Below are positions 33,701 to 35,822 of a stretch of DNA of 36,301 nucleotides, piece by piece (position 1 is the first letter of the stretch; every line of letters begins with the position of its first letter). The notes under the pieces are model-generated. The model ran no database searches. It saw only the letters and a program-made list of their open reading frames with translations, and had not been told where the DNA came from. A program made the translations under genes and the position numbers. Source of the DNA: Sphacelaria rigidula (lineage: Eukaryota > Phaeophyceae > Sphacelariales); assembly GCA_964200075.2 (NCBI GenBank), contig CAXNAA020000018.1, positions 1 through 36,301 on the forward strand. The letters are read 5' to 3'.

Positions 33701-35822
33701 AGCAAGCCAGATGGCGGGTTACAAGCAGAAGTGAGTGCCAAGCCACGCTAGTGAAGATATCGCGAGCCTTGTGCTTGTCACAAATGATGACGTTTTGTTG
33801 CACTGCTTGAATGGTTGAATGGTTGGACGGTTGGGTGCTTGAATATGTAGAGTAAGTCGTCCACTCGTCCACCCATCTACCAAGGGCGTAGCCTGGCCGC
33901 AAACACTTGGTGAGTTGGTGGACTGTCGGTGTCTATTTCGGCGGTCACTGCTCGGTTTTTCCAGGGGCTGCAAATCGGTTTCGAAGACTTACGCCTGGTG
34001 GACACCATCATCTGTCAATTCCTTACTGCCATCCGCAGCTGCGAGGAGGACGGTCTGACATCAGACGAGGAGTTCAGAGGTGAGCATTCAATGAGAAAAC
34101 ACGCAGTGGTTTTTTTAACGAGGTGAAGCGGGAAGATTGGGTCGACATTGACCCTGGGCACGCAATCGATTCCATGTTCAAGACTGATATGCCCCCTACA
34201 GCCGATGAGCCCTGCTCGTTAGGTGGCTCTTCATCTAAACACTTGGTATTTAGCGAACGCATTGCCGCTAAGCCTTCCGCGCCTGTTGTTGTGCGGTTGC
34301 TGGTGAACGCGGTGGACATGTCCTGCGCCACCCACAGAGAAGTACGGAGAGCGACTGTTCTTCACGTACACAGGAAGCGACGGGATGGAGCGAGAGCTGG
34401 CTCCTGGTGGCGCAGCACGGCGGGTGACGTTCGACAATCGCTGGGTGTTCTGTAGAATGGTGGAGGAGGCGAGGACACACGAATTCGACGTCCAGGTAAC
34501 AGTCGCTGCTTGTACTGTATGGGGGGGGCAAAGCCGATTTCGGTGAAAAAAAGGGAAAGATATGGATATCAACAAAATGGAAAGGTGACGAAGGCCGTGC
34601 GCAGAAAGTACATGCATTCATACACAAAACAAAACAAAACAAAAGGTTTGTGGGAGTAGGTTGCGACTCAGCTATTTTCGATCCAACTATCCGGCCATGA
34701 GCCCTACGGAAGCAGGGCATCAAACTTTCACTACGTAAAACTGGGGGGAAACGGGATCATGCAAAGTCGGGTTCTCGAGCCGATTGATAGAGCATCCACA
34801 ATACAACACCGTTAACTTCTGTCTTGAATTTCTTGAGTTGGAGGGGAGAACCATGTATCGGTGTCACTTATCGGAGGCCGACGGCATCAAGGTCCCGCTC
34901 CCCGTGACACAGGGAACAGTTTGAGGGAAGGGTTTCGTGTGTAGTGCGTTGCACGTGGCTTGGAGTTTGGAAGCTTGTTTCTGGCAACCCCCAAAACAAG
35001 CCGTAGAAGGCCAACAAACGAAGCAAGCATTTTGTGTGTTCCCTGTGAGCAGAAACTTGGCTGCAGTGTACACCGTCTTGCCGCGGTGGTGCGTTATGCG
35101 TTTTAGGAGAGCGGTATAATGTGCGATCATCTAAGCTCAGTACTTGTCTAAGCACATGGTGCGAAGCTCGTGAAATTGACTTGTTTGGAAGAGGTCTCAG
35201 GTTTTTCAGCCCCAGCAATTAAAGTCGCAATGGTTCTGTGCTGTGGCCAGGAGAAAGCACAGTTCCGATGAAAGGCAACTTGCGGTAAACGCCCAAACCC
35301 ATATTTTTTTCGTACTCATTTACGCTCCTGCTACATCTCACCGTTTTCTGCGCGGACGGCGCTCCCGTATGTGAACCGCGCTTGATTTGCGTCTGACTGG
35401 ATGGCCTCAGGCGGCAGCGATGGCAGAAGGGCTATCGGACATTGTTCCCATGAAGGTGAGTTAGGATTTCGCCGTCGCATTGAGGTTCAAACCTCCATCC
35501 TAATCGCAGAGTAATGATCGCGCCCTCGACCAAAAGAGACTACTTGCGGGCTAGATTTGCGAAGCAGTAGGCAAAAGGGGTGAAGCCGCGCTAAGATCAA
35601 GTGTTGCTTGTAGAACTCCGCGAAGGGGAACGGACGAGCGTTGCTTGCTGAAGCACTTCACGTCGGGCGTACTTTGCTTTGAAGGTTTTGCGGCTGCTTA
35701 CCGCGAAGCAGTTGGAGGTAGCTGTGGCGGGAGAGCCAGAGTTTGACATCGCCTTTTGGAGGGAGCATACGGAGTACAAGGGCTATCGACCAGAGGATGC
35801 GACGGTGGACTTGTTTTGGAAG
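331..35822 (+). CDS. Giant HECT-type E3 ubiquitin ligase gene, 45 exons traced, incomplete at both ends
   Basis: This entry spans the whole gene; exons are listed separately. The product should be a cytosolic or membrane-associated E3 that takes ubiquitin from an E2 onto a HECT cysteine and passes it to substrates. Seen directly: open exons with GT-AG borders and matching phases, three SPRY-like domains, a C2-like domain, two ESxHP...WGFRF beta domains, a UBA-like segment, a Vps62-like segment, and HECT motifs (VGEDGVDAGGVFREG; RFVGRLMGLSLRTRL; ELAPGG; IVPMK/VLRLL). About 5,300 codons lie in the window, in the size class of HERC1 and HECTD4. No start codon, promoter or stop codon is visible. 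The HECT catalytic cysteine should lie 3' of the window. Which animal family is closest cannot be fixed without a search. Confidence 0.9.
966..1080 (+). CDS. Exon 2: end of first SPRY-like domain
   Basis: A clear acceptor (ttttatcgcag) precedes 966 and a donor (gtgcgt) follows 1080. It joins exon 1 in phase 0, giving ...LTNEKQ|VVQLRPAGTLGTQLWP, a natural final SPRY strand followed by helix (HKTVASLAGRLCATMVA). It ends in phase 1. Confidence 0.7.
1315..2706 (+). CDS. Exon 3: C2-like domain plus helical segment
   Basis: The frame is open throughout and ends at aaggaag|gtgagt, phase 1. About 1684-2215 encodes a C2-like sandwich: SLVVRVIEATRIPRG, DDPVVRLTADV, a long loop, SLRIEVLVGG, FGKVSLPYTQAL, and MTIGVNLAIV. 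These match the C2 order 'LxVxVxxAxxL / DPxVxL / LxIxV / G / V'. The loop is Ser/Thr-rich. After a disordered stretch comes a helical block (PFVAALLKHSGLVGEAFHAARMM), as in the armadillo-like parts of giant HECT ligases. The start is ambiguous: acceptor 1314 keeps phase with exon 2, but acceptors at 1329 and 1404 also fit. A 26-base exon at 1227-1252 would also keep phase, but it leaves an implausible 34-base intron. Confidence 0.7.
2925..3034 (+). CDS. Exon 4: charged helix
   Basis: Acceptor catatcag and donor gtaagc. It enters in phase 1 from exon 3 and leaves in phase 0. The protein (AKLWGRVRQLRAHLRTQRQQYK) is a basic amphipathic helix that could form a coiled coil. No domain recognised. 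Confidence 0.65.
3035..4098. other. 1.06-kb intron carrying a SINE
   Basis: Lies between exons 4 and 5. The minus-strand tRNA-derived SINE (3171-3575) fills its first half. In the rest (3576-4098) I see no coding or repeat signal. Confidence 0.6.
3171..3575 (-). mobile_element. tRNA-derived SINE with a duplicated body
   Basis: Read on the minus strand, 3572-3490 resembles a tRNA. The A-box TGGCTCAGTTGG (3561-3550) and B-box GGTTCGAATCT (3514-3504) are 35 bases apart, with an anticodon-like arm between (AACC TTCTGAC GGTT). Downstream are two tandem diverged units of about 145-148 bases (3335-3482 and 3190-3334), each beginning and ending alike, and then an A-rich tail (aagaaaaaaa at about 3171-3180). 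This is the layout of a tRNA-headed SINE: Pol III promoter, body, A-rich end. The tRNA stems are too broken for a working tRNA gene. No target-site duplication was obvious. Confidence 0.7.
4099..4383 (+). CDS. Exon 5: acidic linker
   Basis: Acceptor ctactccgtcag, donor gtatcc, phase 0 at both ends. About 60 residues rich in Glu, Asp and Thr (AEEKNETEAETEREQEPD) are probably disordered. A helix follows (TFAELCTHMTERANFLLE). No domain recognised. Confidence 0.7.
4384..4762. other. Intron, nothing recognised
   Basis: 379 bases between exons 5 and 6. No coding, RNA or repeat signal seen. Confidence 0.5.
4763..4963 (+). CDS. Exon 6: helical segment
   Basis: Acceptor gattttcgcaag, donor after GCCAG (gtaccc), 67 codons, phase 0 at both ends. 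Helix-rich (STIRCASAAAEGTSALMHHL; KERWKCVVDVLRVQSQ) with a Pro-rich loop. Probably part of a helical scaffold. Confidence 0.65.
5182..5285 (+). CDS. Exon 7: basic linker
   Basis: Strong acceptor (ctgtgttccgtgtgcag), donor gtgagt, enters in phase 0 and leaves in phase 2. It encodes an Arg/Ser-rich stretch (LRRSASMSFRPRAKSLGSRP), probably flexible and a plausible phosphorylation region. Confidence 0.6.
5501..5717 (+). CDS. Exon 8: beta-rich segment with acidic end
   Basis: Acceptor tacttgtcag fits phase 2 from exon 7; donor gtgagg, phase 0. The sequence GLNLSSDCIREGHVIHQGTS with alternating hydrophobics, then an acidic Ser-rich tail (SGDESDDSGESGLLDD), suggests a beta module, perhaps the opening strands of a SPRY-like fold. 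Not assigned. Confidence 0.6.
5919..6140 (+). CDS. Exon 9: mixed alpha/beta segment
   Basis: Acceptor catgcgacag, donor gttagt, 74 codons, phase 0 at both ends. Contains a strand (CTIYVTTGG) and helices (SRAVMRKFGLEALAALIRTLAP). No recognised family. Confidence 0.65.
6467..6503. repeat. Short tandem repeat, 9-base unit
   Basis: About four copies of ccgtgttcg, the first and last imperfect. Intronic; no function inferred. Confidence 0.7.
7029..7038. other. Assembly gap (10 N)
   Basis: Ten Ns inside an intron; the real distance is unknown. Confidence 0.98.
7292..7447 (+). CDS. Exon 10: helical segment
   Basis: Strong acceptor (ctccttcttgtggtcag), donor gtgata, 52 codons, phase 0 at both ends. 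The leucine-rich helix (FEDLYGLLQTLLDHSLQAGQ) looks like a helical-repeat scaffold. Confidence 0.75.
7675..7944 (+). CDS. Exon 11: helical segment
   Basis: Acceptor gtgcccgctcag, donor gtattg, 90 codons, phase 0 at both ends. Helices such as LAHVLMTSWALDFESRDHRF and ILPTLQAMVTLTNTARM resemble the helical part that precedes SPRY domains in large HECT proteins. Confidence 0.75.
8142..8381 (+). CDS. Exon 12: helical segment before the second SPRY
   Basis: Acceptor catggtgaccag, donor gtgaca, 80 codons, phase 0. Long amphipathic helices (LMARDLARHISRIPP; RHSMASLMQRYSALLRTHLK; LAKQVASAAEKRNNLE) run straight into exon 13. Confidence 0.75.
8669..9141 (+). CDS. Exon 13: RanBPM-type SPRY domain, main part
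   Basis: Acceptor with a long pyrimidine tract (ctttttcctttatcctgtgcactccag), donor gtaagt, enters in phase 0 and leaves in phase 2. The SPRY landmarks are plain: YYEVTVMNPGDKTTIGVGLA, GWIDHSYGYHGDDGRKFG (9002-9055; the RanBPM SPRY signature 'GYHGDDG'), and GDVIGCGFD (9095 on). The last strand pair is on exon 14. SPRY domains of this kind recognise short peptides in partners, so this is a likely substrate or cofactor docking site. Confidence 0.88.
9302..9437 (+). CDS. Exon 14: end of second SPRY domain
   Basis: Acceptor ccacattctcag, donor gtgagg. Splicing rebuilds GAIW|YTRNGKLLGDGF, the standard 'xxFxxNGxxxGxAF' SPRY end, followed by VPVVGFHSNGESVRVNFG. The phase 2 to phase 2 match confirms the intron. 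Confidence 0.88.
9438..9800. other. Intron, nothing recognised
   Basis: 363 bases; no coding or repeat signal beyond exon borders. Confidence 0.5.
9801..10382 (+). CDS. Exon 15: charged, mostly disordered segment
   Basis: Acceptor tacgtaacag, donor after CATCAG (gtgcag), 194 codons, phase 0. It begins with a charged helix (VLAERERLRQEASEGPFRDAA), has a leucine helix (IKKLQAGASSLLRFLVAVSM), and is otherwise low-complexity with many Arg, Gly and Ser. No domain seen. Confidence 0.7.
10448..10513 (+). CDS. Exon 16: short exon, 22 codons
   Basis: Good acceptor (tgattttttatcag). The end is not certain: the only in-phase donor that avoids the stop at 10649-10651 and joins exon 17 is gtgggc after 10513. 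The protein is SPPFFERVTMLKRAYLKTTE plus two residues. Flanking introns would be 65 and 92 bases, the shortest well-supported ones here. Confidence 0.5.
10606..11087 (+). CDS. Exon 17: helical scaffold with disordered insert
   Basis: Acceptor gttatgccattcag, donor gtgaga, phase 0 to phase 2. It starts with a good helix (DIFDLIFRELRLGALSLSHI), then about 70 polar residues, then ALLCSLRNYAVARVQ and LGSILCLLKVGSPRVQR. The last stretch is a motif I associate with helical repeats of giant HECT ligases. Confidence 0.78.
11299..11418 (+). CDS. Exon 18: continuation of helical scaffold
   Basis: Acceptor cgattgttcag, donor gtacgt, phase 2 at both ends. It completes the helix as KVGSPRVQR|CVILLLGSVLP, followed by VEPTVVDTCLPENW. 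Confidence 0.78.
11419..12964. other. 1.55-kb intron with a hAT transposase remnant
   Basis: Between exons 18 and 19, which join in phase 2. It contains a (GC)n run near 11685, a hAT remnant (12187-12372), and GC-rich palindromic bits with AGGCGCGCCT near 12645. Confidence 0.6.
12187..12372 (+). pseudogene. hAT transposase C-terminal (dimerisation) remnant
   Basis: An open segment of about 62 codons preceded by TAG (12184-12186) and ending in TGA (12370-12372), with an ATG at 12199. The protein QQSSAFMGRVFSVLRGYLNS then RQEKALGDQIESAVMIKYNR follows the hAT dimerisation pattern 'SSxxxERVFSxLxxxxxxxQxxALxDxIExxxMLxYN'. The usual Glu before Arg-Val-Phe is Gly here. The rest of the transposase (DDE catalytic part) is absent, so this is a dead 3' fragment. 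Confidence 0.6.
12965..13337 (+). CDS. Exon 19: Gly/Ser-rich segment ending in a helix
   Basis: Good acceptor (ttttctcaccattgccacag), donor gtgcgt, phase 2 to phase 0. Contains LVGVLFSTVRRAYGPVSLSG, a polar region, and a terminal helix (QCSTLLRELFK). Not assigned to a family. Confidence 0.72.
13338..13744. other. Intron, nothing recognised
   Basis: 407 bases; a small gc-rich inverted pair (acccggggtctttgccgggt near 13629) is the only structure noted. Confidence 0.45.
13745..13986 (+). CDS. Exon 20: helical segment
   Basis: Acceptor gtgccgaagcag, donor gtaagc. Helices EAAWKEPIARMLLVSIRTAA and LRNIISDAVGALAIIASSSG are separated by a Pro/Thr loop. With the gtaagc donor it ends in phase 2, which does not match exon 21 directly; see the tentative 50-base exon. 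A weaker donor (gttcaa after 13976) would end in phase 1 and match. Confidence 0.7.
14166..14215 (+). CDS. Tentative small exon between exons 20 and 21
   Basis: 50 bases with acceptor tgattgctcag and donor gtggcg. It would restore phase between exon 20 (phase 2) and exon 21 (needs phase 1), giving STVDAKCRWILICVKSSMG with no stop. The support is only the phase arithmetic and the acceptor. Confidence 0.3.
14369..14763 (+). CDS. Exon 21: helical scaffold
   Basis: Acceptor agcccaggcag, donor gtatgg, ends in phase 0. Helical-repeat character is strong: VIAQLLSLLGAVLSSEQVSQ, WSRLLSQTLVAVLQLSVHCS, VLPMLLRVAVCPIQLPALLT. Confidence 0.75.
14764..15176. other. Intron, nothing recognised
   Basis: 413 bases; no coding signal and no repeat beyond a doubled cacatcagcc. 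Confidence 0.5.
15177..15932 (+). CDS. Exon 22: Arg-rich disordered region after a short helix
   Basis: Acceptor gtcatgtttggcag, donor gtgaac, 252 codons, phase 0. It opens with FRLRWRATQARMLSALHLED, then a long Arg/Ser/Gly/Glu-rich stretch (DARDGGRRRLLRSDSSQRVP; SVESRLDSRRSM), and an acidic end (ETADTSQDGDEE). The many Arg-x-x-Ser sites make it a plausible phosphoregulatory linker. No known fold. Confidence 0.75.
16232..16579 (+). CDS. Exon 23: UBA-like segment
   Basis: Acceptor cctcgagtag, donor after CAAGCAG (gtgctc), 116 codons, phase 0. The last 40 residues, VLSAQLSEEFGVSLATARAA followed by LEMLGDDEKTRQWFLKQ, fit the three-helix UBA pattern ('fGvsxxxAxxALxxxxxdxxxAxxWLxxx') found in several HECT ligases, where it binds ubiquitin. 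The usual MGF-type loop is replaced by FGV. UBA-like is inferred from pattern alone. Confidence 0.7.
16825..17073 (+). CDS. Exon 24: acidic Gly-rich linker
   Basis: Pyrimidine-rich acceptor (gctcgcactcctcag), donor gtgtaa, 83 codons, phase 0. Acidic with Gly/Ser (MDDVTVDDEAVV; WEPDEQEARAMVLDVPAF). Continues the UBA-like exon. Confidence 0.7.
17312..17827 (+). CDS. Exon 25: unrecognised beta-rich region
   Basis: Very good acceptor (ctcatttcctattccttcgcag), donor gtgcgt, 172 codons, phase 0. Two beta stretches (APGSLLIVTSGEGYAPEEMG with YVTVAREM, and EEVLVEMMDAETGLCLGRRV plus PIGDLR) flank a Gly/Ser/Arg loop. It resembles two small-barrel halves with an insertion. I do not recognise a family. 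Confidence 0.75.
17828..18301. other. Intron, nothing recognised
   Basis: 474 bases, AT-richer near its start; no coding or repeat signal. Confidence 0.5.
18302..18628 (+). CDS. Exon 26: helical segment
   Basis: Acceptor gtctgtactcgttag, donor gtgggt, 109 codons, phase 0. Strong helix MALSILRARSLLVRLIHSLN, then PRSLLNLTRLLAAQDLANGS, then polar loops. The 'tDxALxxLxARxxLLxLL' pattern is typical of the helical region in HERC-type proteins. Confidence 0.75.
18875..20846 (+). CDS. Exon 27: ESxHP beta domain with an inserted SPRY (third SPRY)
   Basis: At 1,972 bases this is the longest exon; it ends at ttcctg|gtgagg in phase 1. It starts with a helix (LAQEVLDSFNALATAPQTL). About 19136-19740 encodes a beta module opening with ESLHP, then GGHIEVDSNCCGMVVKVDSR, RSRTSSDVVRLQFF, and WFRFDAPPG. 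About 20029-20790 is a complete SPRY: LDGICLTRGKWFYEVTID, VRIGWAHLEL, FVWVGGRP, DVIGCAIDVGCGDVRFSVNG, and ACLSVNFGATPFRHAPPG. A long Gly/Ser/Lys loop sits inside the SPRY. The closing WGFRF strand of the first module is on exon 28, so SPRY is nested in it. The start could be 18875, 18890 or 18899 (all in frame). Confidence 0.88.
21027..21259 (+). CDS. Exon 28: closing WGFRF strand of the ESxHP domain
   Basis: Acceptor cgaaccgttag matches phase 1 from exon 27; donor gtgggt, ends in phase 0. After a basic polar linker comes NWGFRFVVDPLRGVPYRVIR (from 21128), the characteristic end of this domain, then DLELICRFGGS leading into the Vps62-like exons. Confidence 0.82.
21514..21723 (+). CDS. Exon 29: Vps62-like segment, first repeat
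   Basis: Ideal acceptor (atttttaatgtttttgcttgcag), donor gtaggt, 70 codons, phase 0. ILSIWRPKAPPGWYSVGDVA, then IVVRAD, then FRVVHQDKNSGYMVWRPVPR match the Vps62-like/DUF946 repeat ('xxIWRPxPPxGYVxLGDVAxxG...P...VxxVR...W.....IWRP'). The family's biochemical role is poorly known. Confidence 0.8.
21724..22024. other. Intron, nothing recognised
   Basis: 301 bases; no coding or repeat signal. Confidence 0.5.
22025..22168 (+). CDS. Exon 30: Vps62-like segment, second repeat
   Basis: Acceptor gtttgagtatcag, donor gtgggc, 48 codons, phase 0. The join gives VWRPVPRKGQ|VSLGDFACAKKA, and GAVRCVAAWAVERCPVVQCL continues the family's second 'LGDVA...VRCV...LW' unit. Confidence 0.75.
22219..22320 (+). 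CDS. Exon 31: Vps62-like segment, third part (5' border unsure)
   Basis: The frame IVGGTATVLPSDQGTWFLRT with the end GAT|gtaaga is open and suits the repeat ('W...GTFxxxxx'). The AG acceptor at 22217-22218 keeps phase 0 but leaves a 50-base intron. Better-looking acceptors at 22204 and 22252 are out of phase with exon 30, so the left border is doubtful. Confidence 0.45.
22568..22716 (+). CDS. Exon 32: end of Vps62-like segment and Lys-rich tract
   Basis: Strong acceptor (tttctcctttactctcatgcttgaccag), donor gtgagg, phase 0 to phase 2. AIWSVQNGLGTFFGSLSGG is a natural 'IWxVxNGxGTF' repeat end. It is followed by RAERQKRKKKKSKKKKS (22666-22714), a strong candidate nuclear-localisation or acidic-lipid-binding tract. 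Confidence 0.78.
22717..23059. other. Intron, nothing recognised
   Basis: 343 bases with a short (at)n run near 22723-22734 and a doubled tatgtgtccgt. Confidence 0.5.
23060..24512 (+). CDS. Exon 33: helical scaffold and start of second ESxHP domain
   Basis: Acceptor ttgcctgtgacag fits phase 2; donor gtgttc, phase 0; 1,453 bases. An acidic start (DSSDDEEGE) precedes a helical block (WASWLLSFLLNHPSLRRLAM, LFRALTSYLRSP, VVPLLTLLIRSHAEF, EGLLLLTDLAIATRR). After an acidic insert (EEGEDEEADEVERS) comes SLDSILCEAWMDAVGPAAVI then ESEHP, GAEEVVVFLDPQSS: the opening strands of the second ESxHP beta domain. Confidence 0.85.
24638..24838 (+). CDS. Exon 34: end of second ESxHP beta domain
   Basis: Acceptor cgtgttcactag, donor gtgagg, 67 codons, phase 0. 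It holds MPWSDIITFRGESVTYRFQA and the closing DDWGFRFT, matching 'WxDxixxxGdxVxxxFxSD...WGFxFxV'. This copy is uninterrupted, which shows the insertion in the first copy by contrast. Confidence 0.85.
24839..25756. other. 0.92-kb intron, nothing recognised
   Basis: No coding, RNA or repeat signal. A pyrimidine-rich stretch before 25756 is the acceptor tract. Confidence 0.5.
25757..25882 (+). CDS. Exon 35: strand after the WGFRF motif and start of a helix
   Basis: Excellent acceptor (cacccctccacccgttccgtgcag), donor gtgaga, 42 codons, phase 0. VVAKGPVWEAVTLEGDFCS continues the WGFRFT strand; then VARVPGALSLLVELNQ leads into exon 36. Confidence 0.75.
25883..26472. other. 0.59-kb intron, nothing recognised
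   Basis: No coding or repeat signal; an open frame across it is chance. Confidence 0.5.
26473..27648 (+). CDS. Exon 36: beta segment, long Ser/acidic linker, then helix
   Basis: Acceptor ccgtttgaccaag, donor gtgagc, 392 codons, phase 0. It opens with ECDIEVKGFTAEGDMVDRGT and VYVRGDRVKLVPLR. About 270 polar residues (Ser, Thr, Gly, Asp, Glu) follow, probably disordered. It ends with a basic helix (PRKARLRLYLERQKSLV) and WMMAWTPEMDVSLLHLLGTN, a 'WTPEMDxxLxxL' motif common just upstream of the HECT lead-in. Confidence 0.82.
27847..28011 (+). CDS. Exon 37: helical lead-in to HECT
   Basis: Acceptor gtgtacttggacag, donor gtgggc, 55 codons, phase 0. AEARFQLQLLAAVPAQSLHI then RAALLLRLNDRIE, the latter joining exon 38 as RLNDRIE|RVLPVIDLG, matching the 'IRxRxxLLxxLNxxxxxxLPxIDL' region before HECT domains. 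Confidence 0.78.
28950..29165. repeat. Purine-rich low-complexity tract
   Basis: A- and G-rich on the + strand (for example aagaagaaagggaaggga). Minus-strand open frames here are an effect of base composition. Confidence 0.6.
29416..30071 (-). pseudogene. Non-LTR retrotransposon reverse-transcriptase remnant
   Basis: Read on minus, 30071-29703 encodes RAEWRMLYVEDAGIVLRSSG, VSENKTEAMRLW, and VGQRYRQMVDFVHPVRGVIAD with DIFIEMKR. This is the RT palm and following region of a LINE-like family that normally reads 'MLYADDAGIVSRSP...VSEKKTEAM...AGQRYRQ...FVYLGGAIS...EIKRRI'. The catalytic YxDD is YVED (29966-29955), so the first Asp is lost. After a stop, matches continue in shifted frames: LLKAEVVE (29607 on), ECATW (29574-29560), SLRTAHLELL (about 29515-29487). 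The element is dead and truncated. Confidence 0.8.
30238..30697. repeat. Long inverted repeat (foldback), arms of about 200-240 bases, 16-base loop
   Basis: The left arm (30238-30477) is the reverse complement of the right arm (30494-30697) with small gaps. The 25 bases next to the loop (30453-30477 and 30494-30518) differ at two places. Matching blocks continue outward: catgacga/tatgacga, gtgtcgcaacgct, agacctga, ctatggc. It could be a foldback transposon, a MITE inserted head-to-head, or a hairpin-RNA source. Confidence 0.8.
31703..31726. repeat. Pentanucleotide microsatellite (agtat)n
   Basis: About five copies of agtat in tandem inside the 4.1-kb intron. Confidence 0.8.
32107..32238 (+). 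CDS. Exon 38: lead-in to HECT
   Basis: Ideal acceptor (ccaccccttgtttttccgcag), donor gtattt, 44 codons, phase 0. RVLPVIDLGSKQ completes the 'LPxIDL' motif; WQLREMNHLVLPHIKNAVLE and AALAVTQ form helices. Confidence 0.8.
32415..32591 (+). CDS. Exon 39: N-terminal edge of the HECT domain
   Basis: Acceptor gtgtttgttacag, donor gtaagg, 59 codons, phase 0. VSLDNVKSM, then SSQCVFAQAYRQLRDTEAKV and LRTVWDGERVFQ, matches the HECT start seen in HERC-type ligases ('SxFxQxxxQLxxxxxxxLR'). Confidence 0.85.
32592..32923. other. Intron, nothing recognised
   Basis: 332 bases ending in a good acceptor tract; no other signal. Confidence 0.5.
32924..33061 (+). CDS. Exon 40: HECT N-lobe core
   Basis: Acceptor gtccttccctgctcag, donor gtgaac, 46 codons, phase 0. 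INFVGEDGVDAGGVFREGMS is the HECT hallmark 'VxFxGExGxDxGGxxREx'; MVEDLFSSDFDLLIPCPNGQ follows, as in the family. This settles the protein class. Confidence 0.95.
33216..33365 (+). CDS. Exon 41: HECT N-lobe, FxGxLxG region
   Basis: Acceptor gtgttgtgcatgtctgcag, donor gtgagg, 50 codons, phase 0. PNPQHSSPLALSMLRFVGRL then MGLSLRTRLCLPFQLPGMIW correspond to the HECT 'xxFxGrlxGxAlxxxxxxxLxxPxxxWK' block that forms part of the E2-binding N-lobe. Confidence 0.93.
33366..33964. other. 0.6-kb intron, nothing recognised
   Basis: No coding signal; a small run of gttgaatggttggacggttgggt near 33812 is imperfectly repetitive. Confidence 0.5.
33965..34079 (+). CDS. Exon 42: HECT N-lobe, helical part
   Basis: Acceptor ctgctcggtttttccag, donor gtgagc, phase 0 to phase 1. 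FEDLRLVDTIICQFLTAIRS then CEEDGLTSDEEF follows the family's 'xxDLxxxDxxxxxxLxxI' stretch. Confidence 0.88.
34338..34495 (+). CDS. Exon 43: HECT, ELxPGG region
   Basis: Acceptor ctgcgccacccacag fits phase 1; donor gtaaca; ends in phase 0. KYGERLFFTYTGSDGMEREL, APGGAARRVTFDNRWVFCRM, VEEARTHEFDVQ match 'FxxxxxxGxxxELxPGGxxxxVTxxNxxxYxxLxxxxRxxExxxQ'. Confidence 0.93.
34496..35410. other. 0.92-kb intron, nothing recognised
   Basis: No coding or RNA signal; contains a short (aaaac)n run near 34626. Confidence 0.5.
35411..35455 (+). CDS. Exon 44: 15-codon exon of HECT
   Basis: Acceptor ctggatggcctcag, donor gtgagt, phase 0 at both ends. AAAMAEGLSDIVPMK is the HECT 'xAxxxGlxxiVP' turn and joins smoothly to exon 45. 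The shortest exon with strong homology support. Confidence 0.85.
35685..35822 (+). CDS. Exon 45: start of the HECT C-lobe hinge region
   Basis: Acceptor ctttgctttgaag, donor gtgaag, 46 codons, phase 0. VLRLLTAKQLEVAVAGEPEF, then WREHTEYKGYRPEDATVDLF and WK, match 'LxxFxxxELxxLxxGxxxxDxxxxxxxxxYxxGYxxxxxxixxFWxxv'. The C-lobe core, including the thioester-forming Cys in 'TCFNxLxLPxY', is not in the window. Confidence 0.9.

Noticed and set aside
34123-34455. 110-codon plus-strand frame overlapping exon 43
   Set aside because: The HECT frame is a different one and starts at 34338; the upstream part of this frame shows no HECT similarity and would break the exon 42 to 43 join.
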